Shown here one piece after another: positions 22,470-33,160 of a DNA stretch of 64,000 nt. The first letter of the stretch is position 1, and every line of letters begins with the position of its first letter. The stretch spans positions 7,874,001 to 7,938,000 of the forward strand of contig NC_062971.1 of NCBI RefSeq assembly GCF_023078275.1, read 5' to 3'. Source of the stretch: Leguminivora glycinivorella (Eukaryota > Arthropoda > Insecta > Lepidoptera > Tortricidae). The position numbers and the translations under genes are program-made. Below the pieces are notes generated by a model, which searched no databases, was not told the DNA's origin, and was given only the letters and a program-made list of their open reading frames with translations.

Positions 22470-23950
22470 AAAAGAAGAAGCTGACTGACTGACTGACTGA
22501 CTGACTGACTGACTGACTGACTGACATATCAACGCACAGCCGAAACCGCTGGTCCTAGAGATTTCAAATTTGGCACGTAGGTTCCTTATATAGTGTAGAG
22601 GAGCACTAAGAAAGGAATTTTCAAAATTCACCTCCTAAGGGGGTCAAATGGGGGTTCAAAGTTTGTATGGGGAAACAAGATTAGTTTGCCTATTTTATTC
22701 GAAACTTCACAGGAAGATTCCTTAAGACATATGACTGAATACGTGTTTCAGGTTTTTTGAAAATTTTACCCCTAAAATGGTGAAAAGGGGGTGATAAAGT
22801 CAAAAAATCAATATGGGTATCGTTTTTATGGTTTATCGGGTCGCTGATCACGATAAATACAACGTTTTTAAAATCTAACGAGGAGGAAGTGAAATACCTT
22901 CTCCCCTGTTGTGGTGCAATGGGGTTTAAATATCAAAAAAATATATAAAAGAAGATATTGACTGACTGACTGACATATCAACGCACAGCCGAAACCGCTG
23001 GTCCTAGAGATGTCAAATTTGGCACGTAGGTTCCTTATATAGTGTAGAGGAGCACTAAGAAAGGATTTTTCAAAATTCGTCTCCTAAGGGGGTCAAATGG
23101 GGGTTCAAAGTTTGTATGGGGAAACAATGTTAGTTTCACTGTTTTATTCGAAACTTCACAGGAGGGATCCTAAAAACATATGACTAAAGACGTGTTTCAG
23201 GTTTTTTGAAAATTTAACGCCTAAAAGGGTGAAAAGGGGGTGATAAAGTCAAAAAACTAATATGGGTATCGTTTTTACGGTTTATTGGGTCGCTGATCAC
23301 GATAAATACAACGTTTTTAAAATCTAACGAGGCGGAAGTGAAATACCTTCTCCCCTGTTGTAGTGCAATGGGGTTTAAATATCAAAAAATATATAAAAGA
23401 AGAAACTGACTGACTGACTAACTGACATAATATATCAACACACAGCCGAAACCGCTGGTCCTAGAGATTTAAAATTTGGCACATAGGTTCCTTATATGGT
23501 GTAGAGGAGCACTAAGAAAGAATTTTTCAAAATTCTCCTCTTAAAAGGGTGAAATGGGGGTTCAAAGTTTGTATGGGGAAACAAGATTAGTTTGACTATT
23601 TTATTCGAAACTTCACAGGAGGATTCCTAAAGACATATGACTAAATACATGTTTCAGGTTTTTGAAAATTTGACCCCTAAAGGGGTGCAAAGGGGTAAAG
23701 TCAAAAACACAATATGGGTATCGTTTTTATGATTTATCAGGTCGCTGATCACGATAAATACAACGATTTTAAAATCTAATGACGTGGAAAAGAGATTTTC
23801 TCCCCTGTTGTTGTGCAATGGGGTTAAAATATCCAAAATAGCCATAAGTATAGGTTTAGTTTTCATCTTTACTTCTGGTTCAAGAGATTTCAAATTGACA
23901 CGGAAGTTCCTTAGAGGAGCACTAAGAAAGGATTTTTCAAAGTTCACCTC
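22470..23950. repeat. tandem array, unit ~450 bp, three copies plus part
   Basis: The landmark CAGCCGAAACCGCTGGTCCT recurs near 22538, 22987 and 23445 (periods about 449 and 457), each unit opening with a CTGA/GACT tetranucleotide run of differing length. A fourth, shortened unit begins about 23825. Other landmarks are GGGGGTTCAAAGTTTGTATG and CGCTGATCACGATAAATAC. No conserved frame. Confidence 0.85.
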
Positions 23951-23969
23951 CTAGCATGATAATTTGACA

Positions 23970-24203
23970 GGGGCAAGGACAGGGACGGGGACGGGGACGG
24001 GGACGGGGACGGGGACGGGGACGGGGACGGGATAGGGTTAGGGTCAGGGTTAGGGTTAGGGATAGGGATACTGATAGGGATAGGGATAGGGATAGGGATA
24101 GGGATAGGGATAGGGATAGGGATAGGGATAGGGATAGGGATAGGGATAGGGATAGGGATAGGGATAGGGATAGCGATAGCGATAGGGATAGCGATAGCGA
24201 TAG
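23970..24203 (+). repeat. hexanucleotide satellite, left part
   Basis: Runs of GGGGAC (23975-24030), then GGGTTA/GGGTCA variants (24033-24060), then GGGATA (24061-24170), then GCGATA. The same array resumes at 33161 beyond the BEL element, so this is one array split in two. The Pro/Tyr and Leu/Ser repeat frames on the minus strand are artefacts. Confidence 0.92.
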
Positions 24204-25636
24204 TGTTGCAGACCGCGTCCGCAAAGCTTCCTATCGACGGCTCGAAGTGGAGAGAATGTGCTGGAGCTCGTGCGACTCACTCTTTCGTCCCGGGCCTGTA
24301 CCTTGAGCTTCGATGTCGTCCTCAGCAATCAACCGTACCGATTATGATTTTGGATTAAACTAACTAAAAAACGAATCAAATCAAATGGTTTATATTTACA
24401 AAAATCAACGACTCTAATTTTAACGCGGTTATAAAAATACTCCTAAGCTAATATCCTAACTTGATCCTAACGAAACGCTCGGTACGGACGATACGTCGCG
24501 ATGCTGTCGTTTTCTGCTGCTGCCGCTACCCGTCGTGGAGGGTGGCTGGCTGCTGGCTGTAGGCTGCTGGCTGCTGGCTGTAGGCTGCTAGCTGCTGGCT
24601 GTAGGCTGCTGGCTGCTGGCTGTAGGCTGCTTGTAGTAGGCTGCTGGCTGCTGGTTTTCCTTGGAGGCTGCTGGTTCTTCTTGTTCCGGTCGAATTCGAA
24701 TGTCCCATACCGAGCGATCGTTCCTTTTATACCCCTTTTCAGAATGCGCCTACGCTTCACGGAAAGAAACATTTCAATTTATTCGCCCAATCACGACTCG
24801 GCTGAGCGCGAGGCTCCGTGCGATAGAGAGGTAAATAATTGCGCCCGATAGGCGACGGATGGCGCGTCGTGATTGGTCGAACGCGTTACGGCGCTCGATT
24901 ACGTGAATTTAACGCTATCATTTTTCGTTCAAATCCTAATTACTTATAAACTAATTAGGCTATCGCTTCGAAATTACGTAACAATGCACCTGACACTAGG
25001 GTCATTCACCTCGAGTGGAATGCACCTGCGTTTGTTTACGTTTTTACACAATAGAAGAGGTGATTAGCCGTCCGGGCCATACAATAGACTGGTTTCTCAG
25101 CTTGCCTTGAGCTCCATTGTTATCGATAACGGCATATTACTATGGAAATGTAGGTTATCGTGTTACGTAAGTTCCCAGCTACGTTTTAAAACTATTTACA
25201 TCTTCATATGTCTTATAGTTATCGAGTTATTGGCTTGGATTCGAGTAATCCTAAGGCAATTTTCGGGTGAAAGGAAAATGATTTCGGAACTTTAAGGAAA
25301 TATTTTTAGCCAATCAGAGGAGAGTTCGGTTTTCTCGCTCTAAGCCTCTCACGTTAGTGCTTATTGGCTATTAATCGTAGTCCAATGGACAGTCTGAGTT
25401 TAGATTGAACTTTGGACTCGGTTTCCGCGACTTGGGAAGGAAGGAATATGGGAATTGCCTGCTATCGAATACATCACATATGAGTCTTATTATCATACTT
25501 AATAATCGGAATTGACAAAATTAACTTAACTAACGCAGTTCTACCCGTTTCCTACCTACGAAATAATCTTTATTGCGAATACAGTCTTAATCGAATTCTT
25601 ATGCTATTTTACATATATTTCGACGCGTCGCTAACA
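24204..25636 (-). repeat. 3' LTR of the BEL/Pao element (1433 bp)
   Basis: On the + strand it begins TGTTGCAGACCGCG and ends GCGTCGCTAACA. It contains a 21-bp minisatellite (about 24547-24635, four units). On the minus strand the first bases TGTTAG supply the stop codon of gag-pol. Confidence 0.95.
24547..24650. repeat. 21-bp minisatellite inside the LTR
   Basis: Units of GGCTGCTGGCTGCTGGCTGT plus A. There are four in this LTR and three in the other (about 32092-32155). The Ala/Gln/Leu repeat frames across it are artefacts. Confidence 0.85.
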
Positions 25637-28600
25637 TTTTGTCCCCGCAGTCGAAGACTCCTGGTGCATGGGTTGCGACGCGATGACCGCCAGCCTGCAG
25701 CTGGGCCTGCGTAGCGTCCCGTGTCTCGTTCTGATGTCAGCGGAGCGGACCCGTCCATCGGGTCCCGGGTAGGTAGTCTCGACGACGCCTCGGGGCCACA
25801 CGCTGCGTGGACCATTGGGTTCAGCGACGATGACCACATCGCCTGGTTGAAGTTGCCGCCCTCCGTCGTGGGACGACTTCCTCGGTGCCAGTAGAGGAAA
25901 GTACTCTTTGGTCCAGCGCCGCCAAAAGTGGTCGGCAAGCGCTTGGGCCATCTTCCATTGCTTCTTTTCGTTCTCGTCGTAAACGCCAATCATCGGTAGG
26001 TTAGCGTTATGAAGAAGTAGAAAGTGTGCTGGAGTCAAACTTTCGTCGACGTTGACATGTGTAAGTGGTCGTCGGTTGACGATATTCTCTATCTCGGCGA
26101 GTAGAGTTTCGAAAACTTCGGGTTTCGGTGCTCGTTCGTTGAAAGTGTAGGACATCGCTATCTTAACTGTCCTTATCATTCGCTCCCACGCGCCCCCGGC
26201 CGAAGGATTGCCAGGTGGGATGAATTTCCACTCCATTCGGTTCTGAGTGGCGTAAGTTTGCAGTACAGGCAGCCATTGCCGGTACGCCTCACGTAGTTCC
26301 GTCGCCGCCGCCCTGAAGCACGTCGCGTTATCGCTGTACATCGTCCTGGGCCATCCTCTTCTCGCGGCGAATCTTCGTAGTGATAGTAGCGCGCTGTCGG
26401 TTGAAAGACTGTGCACGCTTTCAAGGTGAATAGCGCGCGTCACTAGGCACGTGTATAGACACACCCAGCGTTTTTCTCTGCGCCGTCCGATCGTGACGAA
26501 CATCGGTCCCATGTAGTCTTGTGCGGTGTGAGTGAAGGGACGTTGATACGCCTGTAGTCGCTCGGGCGGGAGATCGCCTAAGGGCTGCGCTCTCGGTGTT
26601 GCTCGTCGTAGTGTGCATAGCGCGCAGTTTCGAGCTACAGACTTCACGGTCGGCCGCAGATGTAGTATCCAATATTCTTGTCGCAGTTCGTTGATTACTG
26701 CTTCGTTGTGAATGTGCGCTGATCGTCGGTGAGCTCGCAGGATGAGTAGACGGGTGAACGGCTCGCGGCCATCCAGTATTATCGGTTGTAGCGCGGTGTA
26801 CAATACTGGAGCGCTGCCCAGCCTCGTCTTCATGCGTAACACGCCGTCATCGCCTAGCTCGGGTGCCAGGTCGTATAATCGCGATTTGCGATCGATGAGC
26901 CTATTCTGGCTTAAGGCTCGAAGCTCTTCGGGAAAGCTTCGTCGTTGACTGTATTGCAACCACATGTGTTCTGCCTTTCTCAAATGTCTGACTTGTAGCT
27001 GCAAGGCTTTATTCTTCGTTCTCATTTTCTCGATGAATAGCAAGACGTTCGCTGTCGCGTTCAACAGTCTGTCGTAACTGCTAAACCGTCTCACGTCTGG
27101 CAGTACGCTCGAAGGGTCTGGCTTCGCTGAGATGATCGCCAGTGATGTCTCGGTTGACGGCCTCGCCTTCCTCTCAGGCAGGTCGTCTGTTCGATTCGAT
27201 GTGTGACTAGGCCATGATGTCTCGGGTCCATAGAGAAAGCGCGGTCCTTCGTACCACTCGTCCTCGATGCGCACGCTCTGCGCTGGTTGACATCTCGTCG
27301 CTCGATCTGCGGGGTTCTGAGCGGTTGGTACATACCTCCACGCGTCTCTATCTGTTTTCTCGGCGATCTCCGCAAGTCGGTGTGACACGTACGGACGATA
27401 GTTTCGCGCGTCATCGCGAACCCATCCGAGAACAACCATGGAATCTGTCCAATACGTCACCTTTGTCACAGGATAACGCTGCTCGCGTAAAATTGTCTCC
27501 GCCAGCCGCACGCCGACGACTGCTGCGGTTAATTCGAGCCTGGGAACTGTCATTACCTTTAGCGGGCAAACTCGGCTTTTCGCTATAGCTAAGCTCACTT
27601 GCGTTTCCTCCTCGTCGTTCGATACTCGCCAATAGGCCGCCGCGCTGTAGGCCTCGGTCGATGCATCACTGAAAATATGCAGTTCTCTTCTAACTGCACC
27701 GGTGGGCGTGGCGTATCGTCGGGGTATTCGCAGCGCGGACACGTCGCTCAGTGCCCTCAGCCACCGGAAAAAGTCCTCCGCTTCCTCCGCCGGCAGCCGC
27801 TCGTCCCAGTCCGTGCCCTTTGTCCACACACGTTGGAATATGATCTTAGCGCTTATCATATACTGCGCTATGAGGCCTAATGGGTCGTAAACTGACATTA
27901 CGGCACTCAAAAGTTCCCTTTTAGTGGGCGATCGCTCGTACCTTTTCACGTCGTCTGGCACTCGTAGCATTTTCGTGTTGTACCCCAGCGTATCCGTCTC
28001 TGGGTCCCACGTCATTCCGAGGACGGTCTGTTGCTTTTCTCCGAGATGAGAAGGTCCCGTCGCTCGCTCCTCCGGATCGATGTTTCGCATTAACAACTCG
28101 CTGTTGCTAGCGTAGCTGCGCAGCCGAAAGCTAGCCTCCGCGTGTGCTAGTCTCACCTGTGTCGCTGTTGATATGAGTTCCCGTTCTGTCTCATATGATG
28201 CCACATAATCGTCCATGTAGTGATTATTATGGATATCGTAGACCGCGTCCGGATAGCGATCCTTGTTGTCCGTCGCATTCCTATTCCGCACCGAGTGTGC
28301 GAGAAAAGGAGAAGAGATGTTACCGAAACATACCCGGTTTAGCTGGTACGTCCACGGTGTCACGTCACGCCGCGATCCCCTCCAGATGAAGAGCTGACTA
28401 TGCCGATCCTCTCTTCGCAGCTGTATTTGAAGGAACATTTCCTGTATGTCCGCGGTGACGGCGAATTCCCACTCACGGAATCGAAGTAGTATCCCCAGCA
28501 GGCTCTGTAGTAAATCCGGTCCCGCGAGGATGAAATCGTTCAATGCACATCCCTGACTTTTCGCGGCGCAATCGAATACAGCGCGATACTTTCCTTTATT

Positions 28601-31600
28601 TAAATTGTAGACGCTGAAATGGGGCAGAAACCACATCCGATCTGACTGCGGTGGTTCCATGATGCGCTCTGCGTACCCCTTTTCCAGAAGCTTGTGTATC
28701 TGTGCTTGATACTCGTTGGCGAAGTCAGGATCTCTCGACATGCGGGCTTCTAGATTGCGTAATCTCGCCTTCGCCATGTTGAAACTCGGTGGCAGCTTTA
28801 TGTCGTCGGCAGCCCATAGTTGGCCGACTTCGTATCTCTGTCCTACCTTTTTTACTGTTCGTTCGAATGTATCGATCGCTCGCTGGTCGTCGGGTCGAAT
28901 GTTGTCCTTTGCCGTTATGCCAAGCGCCTCGACTGCCCAGTGTTTCTTGACCTGCTCCACGAGATCACTGTCGTCACTGTGGCAGTGCATCACGACCTGC
29001 TCGTTATTTGGTACATACCTCGGCATTCGCCCGAAGAAAACCCATCCTAACGAGGTTTTAACTGCGCACGGCTCGTCCTCGCCGCCCTGCCTCACCTCCG
29101 TCGGGTTTATAAGATGACTGAAGTCTCCGCCTATTAACATCTGCGGCACGCCCATGCCCGTGTAGCACTCGTCGCCCAAGTCCGCCAGATGTTCGTATTC
29201 CAATAGACGCTTCTTATTTAATGACTGCGAGCGTATCCCTAGTCCGTCTACCGTTTTTAGGGATATATCGTATGTCAAGCCGCCACGAGCGGGGCTTACT
29301 TTAGCCTTGACCGTCTGTGTCACTGAGCTAAGTTTCAACCGCTGAATACCTCTTATGCATAGCGGCTCGTCTTGACCGACCGCGCCGATCTCGTCCGCGA
29401 CGTCCTGGTCGATCATTGACAAGGTGGATCCATCGTCAAGGAAAGCGAAGATATGCGCCGTTCCCTTTGGACCTGATACGGTTACGGGTATTACCTTTAG
29501 CAGCACGCTGTAGTCCGGTGTTGACGACACGTACACGCGGGCGTCGTTCTCGTCGTCCGCAGCTCGCGGCTCCGTCGTGTCCGCTGGCTCGGCCGATGAC
29601 GTCACTGCTGACGATGTAGGTACTGACCTGATTTCTTGTGTTAGCACCATAGCCGTATCCTCACGCACTTCCTGCGGCGAGTCCGCATGAAGCAGTCGAT
29701 GGTGTACGTGAGGACAGCCTGCAACGCCGCACGCTTTGGCCTTGCATTGTGTTTTCATATGCTTCGCGTCGATACAGCGATAGCATATACGATTTAATTT
29801 CGCCCACTCCCATCTAGCGCCCACGGATTGGGCGGCTAACTTGCGGCAGTCCGGCGTCAGGTGACCGCCACCGCAGAACAGGCACGTCGTCGAACGGGAT
29901 GTTGTGGCTTGACGTGTCGCGTACGTCACTTTCTGCACCTCGTGTTGACGTCCTGTGGGAGCTCTCGGCGGGTTGTGCGTTGCGGATATTTTCACGCGAG
30001 CGCCGGCTGCGCGCGCGTGCGGCACTGATAACGGCGCCTGCGCTCGCCTCGGGGCGGCGCGGGCGTGACAGAAGGACATCTCCTGTTCGCTCTCCTCCAT
30101 GAGGAAATCCGCCAACTGCAGAATCTCCGGGTCCTTGCTGTCTCGATGTTTCTTCGCGTAGTCGCACCATCTGCTTCGAAGATGCGGCGACAACCTGTCC
30201 GTAACCTCTCTGATGAGCATGGGGTTATCGGCATAGTGCCTTCGATCGATATCCATAACTGTAGATACCACGTTCATTATTTTTATCGCGAAAGTGTTGA
30301 GGTCGTTCGCGGTAGGCCCCAACTGCGGCAACTTTCGCAGGTCGTCAATCGCCTTGTCTAACAATACCTCGCTGCGTCCAAACTGCTTTTTCAGTATTCT
30401 CACGATCATATCGGGTCTGGTGGCTGTCGATAACACGTGAGACACACACGTCTTTGCGTCCCCGCGTAAAGCCATCCTGAGCCGCGCCACGTTCTCGTAG
30501 TCAGTAAACTTATACCGCTTCGATGTCTCTGCGTAGGTATTGTAGAAACTTCTCCACTCGCTGACGTCTCCGTAGAAATGCGGCAGCTCGAATATATCCT
30601 TCGGGGCTGGACGGGCCGCCATCTGCATCCTCTCGAACAGGTGCAGCATGGACTCTGCTACAGTACCTTCGGTGGCGCGCGTGTGCGCCGTGTGCGGAGT
30701 ACGCGCGTCCAGCTGTGGCGACGTCGATCGCTCGCGACGCGCCGGCGGCGTCGTCGATCGCCTGCGTCGCTCCGGTGGCGATATCGATCGCCTACGCGAC
30801 TCCGACGGTGGCGATATCGATCGCCGATATACCTGGCGGTCCGGTGAGAGGCCTCGAATATGCCGCTCCGCCTGCGCAGGTCGTCTCGGAGTCTCGTACT
30901 TGGGTAGAGGTTCGTCGGTTAACCTCTTACAAATGGGTTTTGACGTCGCGTCTCGCGAGTTCTCTAGCCATTCGTCTAATCGATCTTGATTCGAATTCCG
31001 CACGCTACCAGCAGATTCGTGCTCGTCTGCGCTATCCGCATTAGCGCGGATCTGCAGTTTTCTGGCGTCTAGCCGTTTACGTACCATGTCCGCTTCTAGC
31101 TGCAACTCCCTCCGGGATATCTCCGCTAGCCGTTCGCTGGCCTCGAGCTCCGCCTGAGACAGCTGCGCTTCTATCACAGTGCGACTGCTCGCATGTGATC
31201 TGACGGACTGAGCTTTAATAATTGGTTTATTTACCTCCTTGGTAGTTTCCTGCAGCGACTTTCGTTTCTCGGTAGTTCTGTCTATGACGGCAGCCTTGGG
31301 ATGTCTAGCTGGGATCGGCGTGGGTCTGGAACGACGCCGTAACCGCTTGGCTAAATCCCTTCGCCATAGCAATGTCGTGTCGTAGGACGGTGACCTCGGT
31401 GTCTCTACGGTTAATCCATACCTGAGCGTGCTGTTAGCTGTCGCCGCGCCCATCGGTTGCGCGCCGGCGACGCTAAGCCCTTCCGTTACGCCAGCGGGTC
31501 CGGAGGGAGGTGAGGGAGGGCGCGCCGCGTCGGCGCCCATCGCCCTCTCAGCGCTTGCGCGTGCGGCCTCTCGTTCGCGGGCCGCCGACGCGCCTTCGTC

Positions 31601-31687
31601 GAGTAGTTGCTGCCTCTCCTCTTCGCTCGTCACTGACGCAGCTCGGTTGGACCTGGACCTCGTCCTTACCATCCTGTCGTCGCTCAT
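25631..31687 (-). CDS. BEL/Pao gag-pol polyprotein, 2018 aa
   Basis: I chose the Met at 31687 (MSDDRMVRTRSRSNR); the frame is open further upstream to 31873, but that Met lies inside the 5' LTR. Order on the protein: charged, helix-rich N-terminus (to about 330); gag-like domain from about 363 (FELPHFYGDVSEWRSF); CCHC knuckle at about 601 (CLFCGGGHLTPDC) and a Cys/His segment after it; aspartic protease around 751 (FLDDGSTLSMI); reverse transcriptase with YMDDY at about 1157; RNase H from about 1340 (FSDAS, later YWTDSM); integrase zinc finger about 1656-1695 (H..H..CALC); integrase core with Asp 1724 (QDYMGP), Asp 1786 (SDNAT) and Glu 1835 (GGAWERM), the last two 48 residues apart; and a C-terminal domain with W..GVV. 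It replicates the element by copying RNA to DNA and inserting it. No frameshift or stop interrupts it. Codons are far more G+C-rich than the surroundings. Confidence 0.95.
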   Translation of the reverse strand: MSDDRMVRTRSRSNRAASVTSEEERQQLLDEGASAAREREAARASAERAMGADAARPPSPPSGPAGVTEGLSVAGAQPMGAATANSTLRYGLTVETPRSPSYDTTLLWRRDLAKRLRRRSRPTPIPARHPKAAVIDRTTEKRKSLQETTKEVNKPIIKAQSVRSHASSRTVIEAQLSQAELEASERLAEISRRELQLEADMVRKRLDARKLQIRANADSADEHESAGSVRNSNQDRLDEWLENSRDATSKPICKRLTDEPLPKYETPRRPAQAERHIRGLSPDRQVYRRSISPPSESRRRSISPPERRRRSTTPPARRERSTSPQLDARTPHTAHTRATEGTVAESMLHLFERMQMAARPAPKDIFELPHFYGDVSEWRSFYNTYAETSKRYKFTDYENVARLRMALRGDAKTCVSHVLSTATRPDMIVRILKKQFGRSEVLLDKAIDDLRKLPQLGPTANDLNTFAIKIMNVVSTVMDIDRRHYADNPMLIREVTDRLSPHLRSRWCDYAKKHRDSKDPEILQLADFLMEESEQEMSFCHARAAPRRAQAPLSVPHARAAGARVKISATHNPPRAPTGRQHEVQKVTYATRQATTSRSTTCLFCGGGHLTPDCRKLAAQSVGARWEWAKLNRICYRCIDAKHMKTQCKAKACGVAGCPHVHHRLLHADSPQEVREDTAMVLTQEIRSVPTSSAVTSSAEPADTTEPRAADDENDARVYVSSTPDYSVLLKVIPVTVSGPKGTAHIFAFLDDGSTLSMIDQDVADEIGAVGQDEPLCIRGIQRLKLSSVTQTVKAKVSPARGGLTYDISLKTVDGLGIRSQSLNKKRLLEYEHLADLGDECYTGMGVPQMLIGGDFSHLINPTEVRQGGEDEPCAVKTSLGWVFFGRMPRYVPNNEQVVMHCHSDDSDLVEQVKKHWAVEALGITAKDNIRPDDQRAIDTFERTVKKVGQRYEVGQLWAADDIKLPPSFNMAKARLRNLEARMSRDPDFANEYQAQIHKLLEKGYAERIMEPPQSDRMWFLPHFSVYNLNKGKYRAVFDCAAKSQGCALNDFILAGPDLLQSLLGILLRFREWEFAVTADIQEMFLQIQLRREDRHSQLFIWRGSRRDVTPWTYQLNRVCFGNISSPFLAHSVRNRNATDNKDRYPDAVYDIHNNHYMDDYVASYETERELISTATQVRLAHAEASFRLRSYASNSELLMRNIDPEERATGPSHLGEKQQTVLGMTWDPETDTLGYNTKMLRVPDDVKRYERSPTKRELLSAVMSVYDPLGLIAQYMISAKIIFQRVWTKGTDWDERLPAEEAEDFFRWLRALSDVSALRIPRRYATPTGAVRRELHIFSDASTEAYSAAAYWRVSNDEEETQVSLAIAKSRVCPLKVMTVPRLELTAAVVGVRLAETILREQRYPVTKVTYWTDSMVVLGWVRDDARNYRPYVSHRLAEIAEKTDRDAWRYVPTAQNPADRATRCQPAQSVRIEDEWYEGPRFLYGPETSWPSHTSNRTDDLPERKARPSTETSLAIISAKPDPSSVLPDVRRFSSYDRLLNATANVLLFIEKMRTKNKALQLQVRHLRKAEHMWLQYSQRRSFPEELRALSQNRLIDRKSRLYDLAPELGDDGVLRMKTRLGSAPVLYTALQPIILDGREPFTRLLILRAHRRSAHIHNEAVINELRQEYWILHLRPTVKSVARNCALCTLRRATPRAQPLGDLPPERLQAYQRPFTHTAQDYMGPMFVTIGRRREKRWVCLYTCLVTRAIHLESVHSLSTDSALLSLRRFAARRGWPRTMYSDNATCFRAAATELREAYRQWLPVLQTYATQNRMEWKFIPPGNPSAGGAWERMIRTVKIAMSYTFNERAPKPEVFETLLAEIENIVNRRPLTHVNVDESLTPAHFLLLHNANLPMIGVYDENEKKQWKMAQALADHFWRRWTKEYFPLLAPRKSSHDGGRQLQPGDVVIVAEPNGPRSVWPRGVVETTYPGPDGRVRSADIRTRHGTLRRPSCRLAVIASQPMHQESSTAGTKC

Positions 31688-31725
31688 GACAGGTACGTCG
31701 CTGTAGACCCGTAGTCCGCACGAAG

Positions 31726-31743
31726 ATCCGGCTCGAAGGACCA
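31726..31743 (-). other. primer-binding site, tRNA-Tyr type
   Basis: ATCCGGCTCGAAGGACCA on the + strand is what I recall as the 3' end of animal tRNA-Tyr with CCA added; its complement lies five bases inside the 5' LTR on the minus strand. The same 18 bases occur at 13097-13114. Confidence 0.75.
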
Positions 31744-31748
31744 GAAAC

Positions 31749-33160
31749 TGTTGCAGACCGCGTCCGCAAAGCTTCCTATCGACGGCTCGAAGTGGAGAGA
31801 ATGTGCTGGAGCTCGTGCGACTCACTCTTTCGTCCCGGGCCTGTACCTTGAGCTTCGATGTCGTCCTCAGCAATCAACCGTACCGATTATGATTTTGGAT
31901 TAAACTAACTAAAAAACGAATCAAATCAAATGGTTTATATTTACAAAAATCAACGACTCTAATTTTAACGCGGTTATAAAAATACTCCTAAGCTAATATC
32001 CTAACTTGATCCTAACGAAACGCTCGGTACGGACGATACGTCGCGATGCTGTCGTTTTCTGCTGCTGCCGCTACCCGTCGTGGAGGGTGGCTGGCTGCTG
32101 GCTGTAGGCTGCTAGCTGCTGGCTGTAGGCTGCTGGCTGCTGGCTGTAGGCTGCTTGTAGTAGGCTGCTGGCTGCTGGTTTTCCTTGGAGGCTGCTGGTT
32201 CTTCTTGTTCCGGTCGAATTCGAATGTCCCATACCGAGCGATCGTTCCTTTTATACCCCTTTTCAGAATGCGCCTACGCTTCACGGAAAGAAACATTTCA
32301 ATTTATTCGCCCAATCACGACTCGGCTGAGCGCGAGGCTCCGTGCGATAGAGAGGTAAATAATTGCGCCCGATAGGCGACGGATGGCGCGCCGTGATTGG
32401 TCGAACGCGTTACGGCGCTCGATTACGTGAATTTAACGCTATCATTTTTCGTTCAAATCCTAATTACTTATAAACTAATTAGGCTATCGCTTCGAAATTA
32501 CGTAACAATGCACCTGACACTAGGGTCATTCACCTCGAGTGGAATGCACCTGCGTTTGTTTACGTTTTTACACAATAGAAGAGGTGATTAGCCGTCCGGG
32601 CCATACAATAGACTGGTTTCTCAGCTTGCCTTGAGCTCCATTGTTATCGATAACGGCATATTACTATGGAAATGTAGGTTATCGTGTTACGTAAGTTCCC
32701 AGCTACGTTTTAAAACTATTTACATCTTCATATGTCTTATAGTTATCGAGTTATTGGCTTGGATTCGAGTAATCCTAAGGCAATTTTCGGGTGAAAGGAA
32801 AATGATTTCGGAACTTTAAGGAAATATTTTTAGCCAATCAGAGGAGAGTTCGGTTTTCTCGCTCTAAGCCTCTCACGTTAGTGCTTATTGGCTATTAATC
32901 GTAGTCCAATGGACAGTCTGAGTTTAGATTGAACTTTGGACTCGGTTTCCGCGACTTGGGAAGGAAGGAATATGGGAATTGCCTGCTATCGAATACATCA
33001 CATATGAGTCTTATTATCATACTTAATAATCGGAATTGACAAAATTAACTTAACTAACGCAGTTCTACCCGTTTCCTACCTACGAAATAATCTTTATTGC
33101 GAATACAGTCTTAATCGAATTCTTATGCTATTTTACATATATTTCGACGCGTCGCTAACA
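31749..33160 (-). repeat. 5' LTR of the BEL/Pao element (1412 bp)
   Basis: Same ends as 24204-25636. It is 21 bp shorter because of one fewer minisatellite unit, with C at 32391 where the other has T (24867). Confidence 0.95.

Larger units (their letters stand above)
24204..33160 (-). mobile_element. complete BEL/Pao LTR retrotransposon, 8957 bp
   Basis: Two long LTRs (24204-25636 and 31749-33160) with TG...CA ends bound a single open gag-pol frame on the minus strand. A primer-binding site follows the 5' LTR (31726-31743 on the + strand) and a purine tract GGGGACAAAA precedes the 3' LTR (25637-25646). Flanks show GATAG on both sides, a probable 5-bp target duplication, although the target is itself a GATAG repeat, so this is ambiguous. 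No envelope-like frame is seen. LTRs differ by one 21-bp repeat unit and one noticed substitution, which suggests a recent insertion and a copy that could still be competent. Confidence 0.95.

Noticed and set aside
22339..22631. Ser-Val-Ser-Gln repeat frames
   Set aside because: Translation of the GACT microsatellite that starts the first 450-bp unit.
22470..23950. CRISPR-like or bacterial repeat array
   Set aside because: Units are about 450 bp without unique spacers, in a genome with spliced genes and eukaryotic transposons.
23970..24203. Possible telomere or interstitial telomeric DNA (TTAGGG-like units)
   Set aside because: Insect telomeres are usually TTAGG; the TTAGGG-like units are a few variants within a larger hexanucleotide satellite.
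24467..24851. Ala/Gln/Leu-rich repeat frames in the LTRs
   Set aside because: They track the 21-bp minisatellite and are present in both LTRs on both strands.
25609..31769. Many 60-130 codon frames antisense or out of frame to gag-pol
   Set aside because: They are shadows of the G+C-rich gag-pol frame.
31687..31873. Gag start at the upstream Met (31873)
   Set aside because: That codon lies in the 5' LTR and the intervening residues are the translated LTR and primer site; the Met at 31687 is the sensible start.
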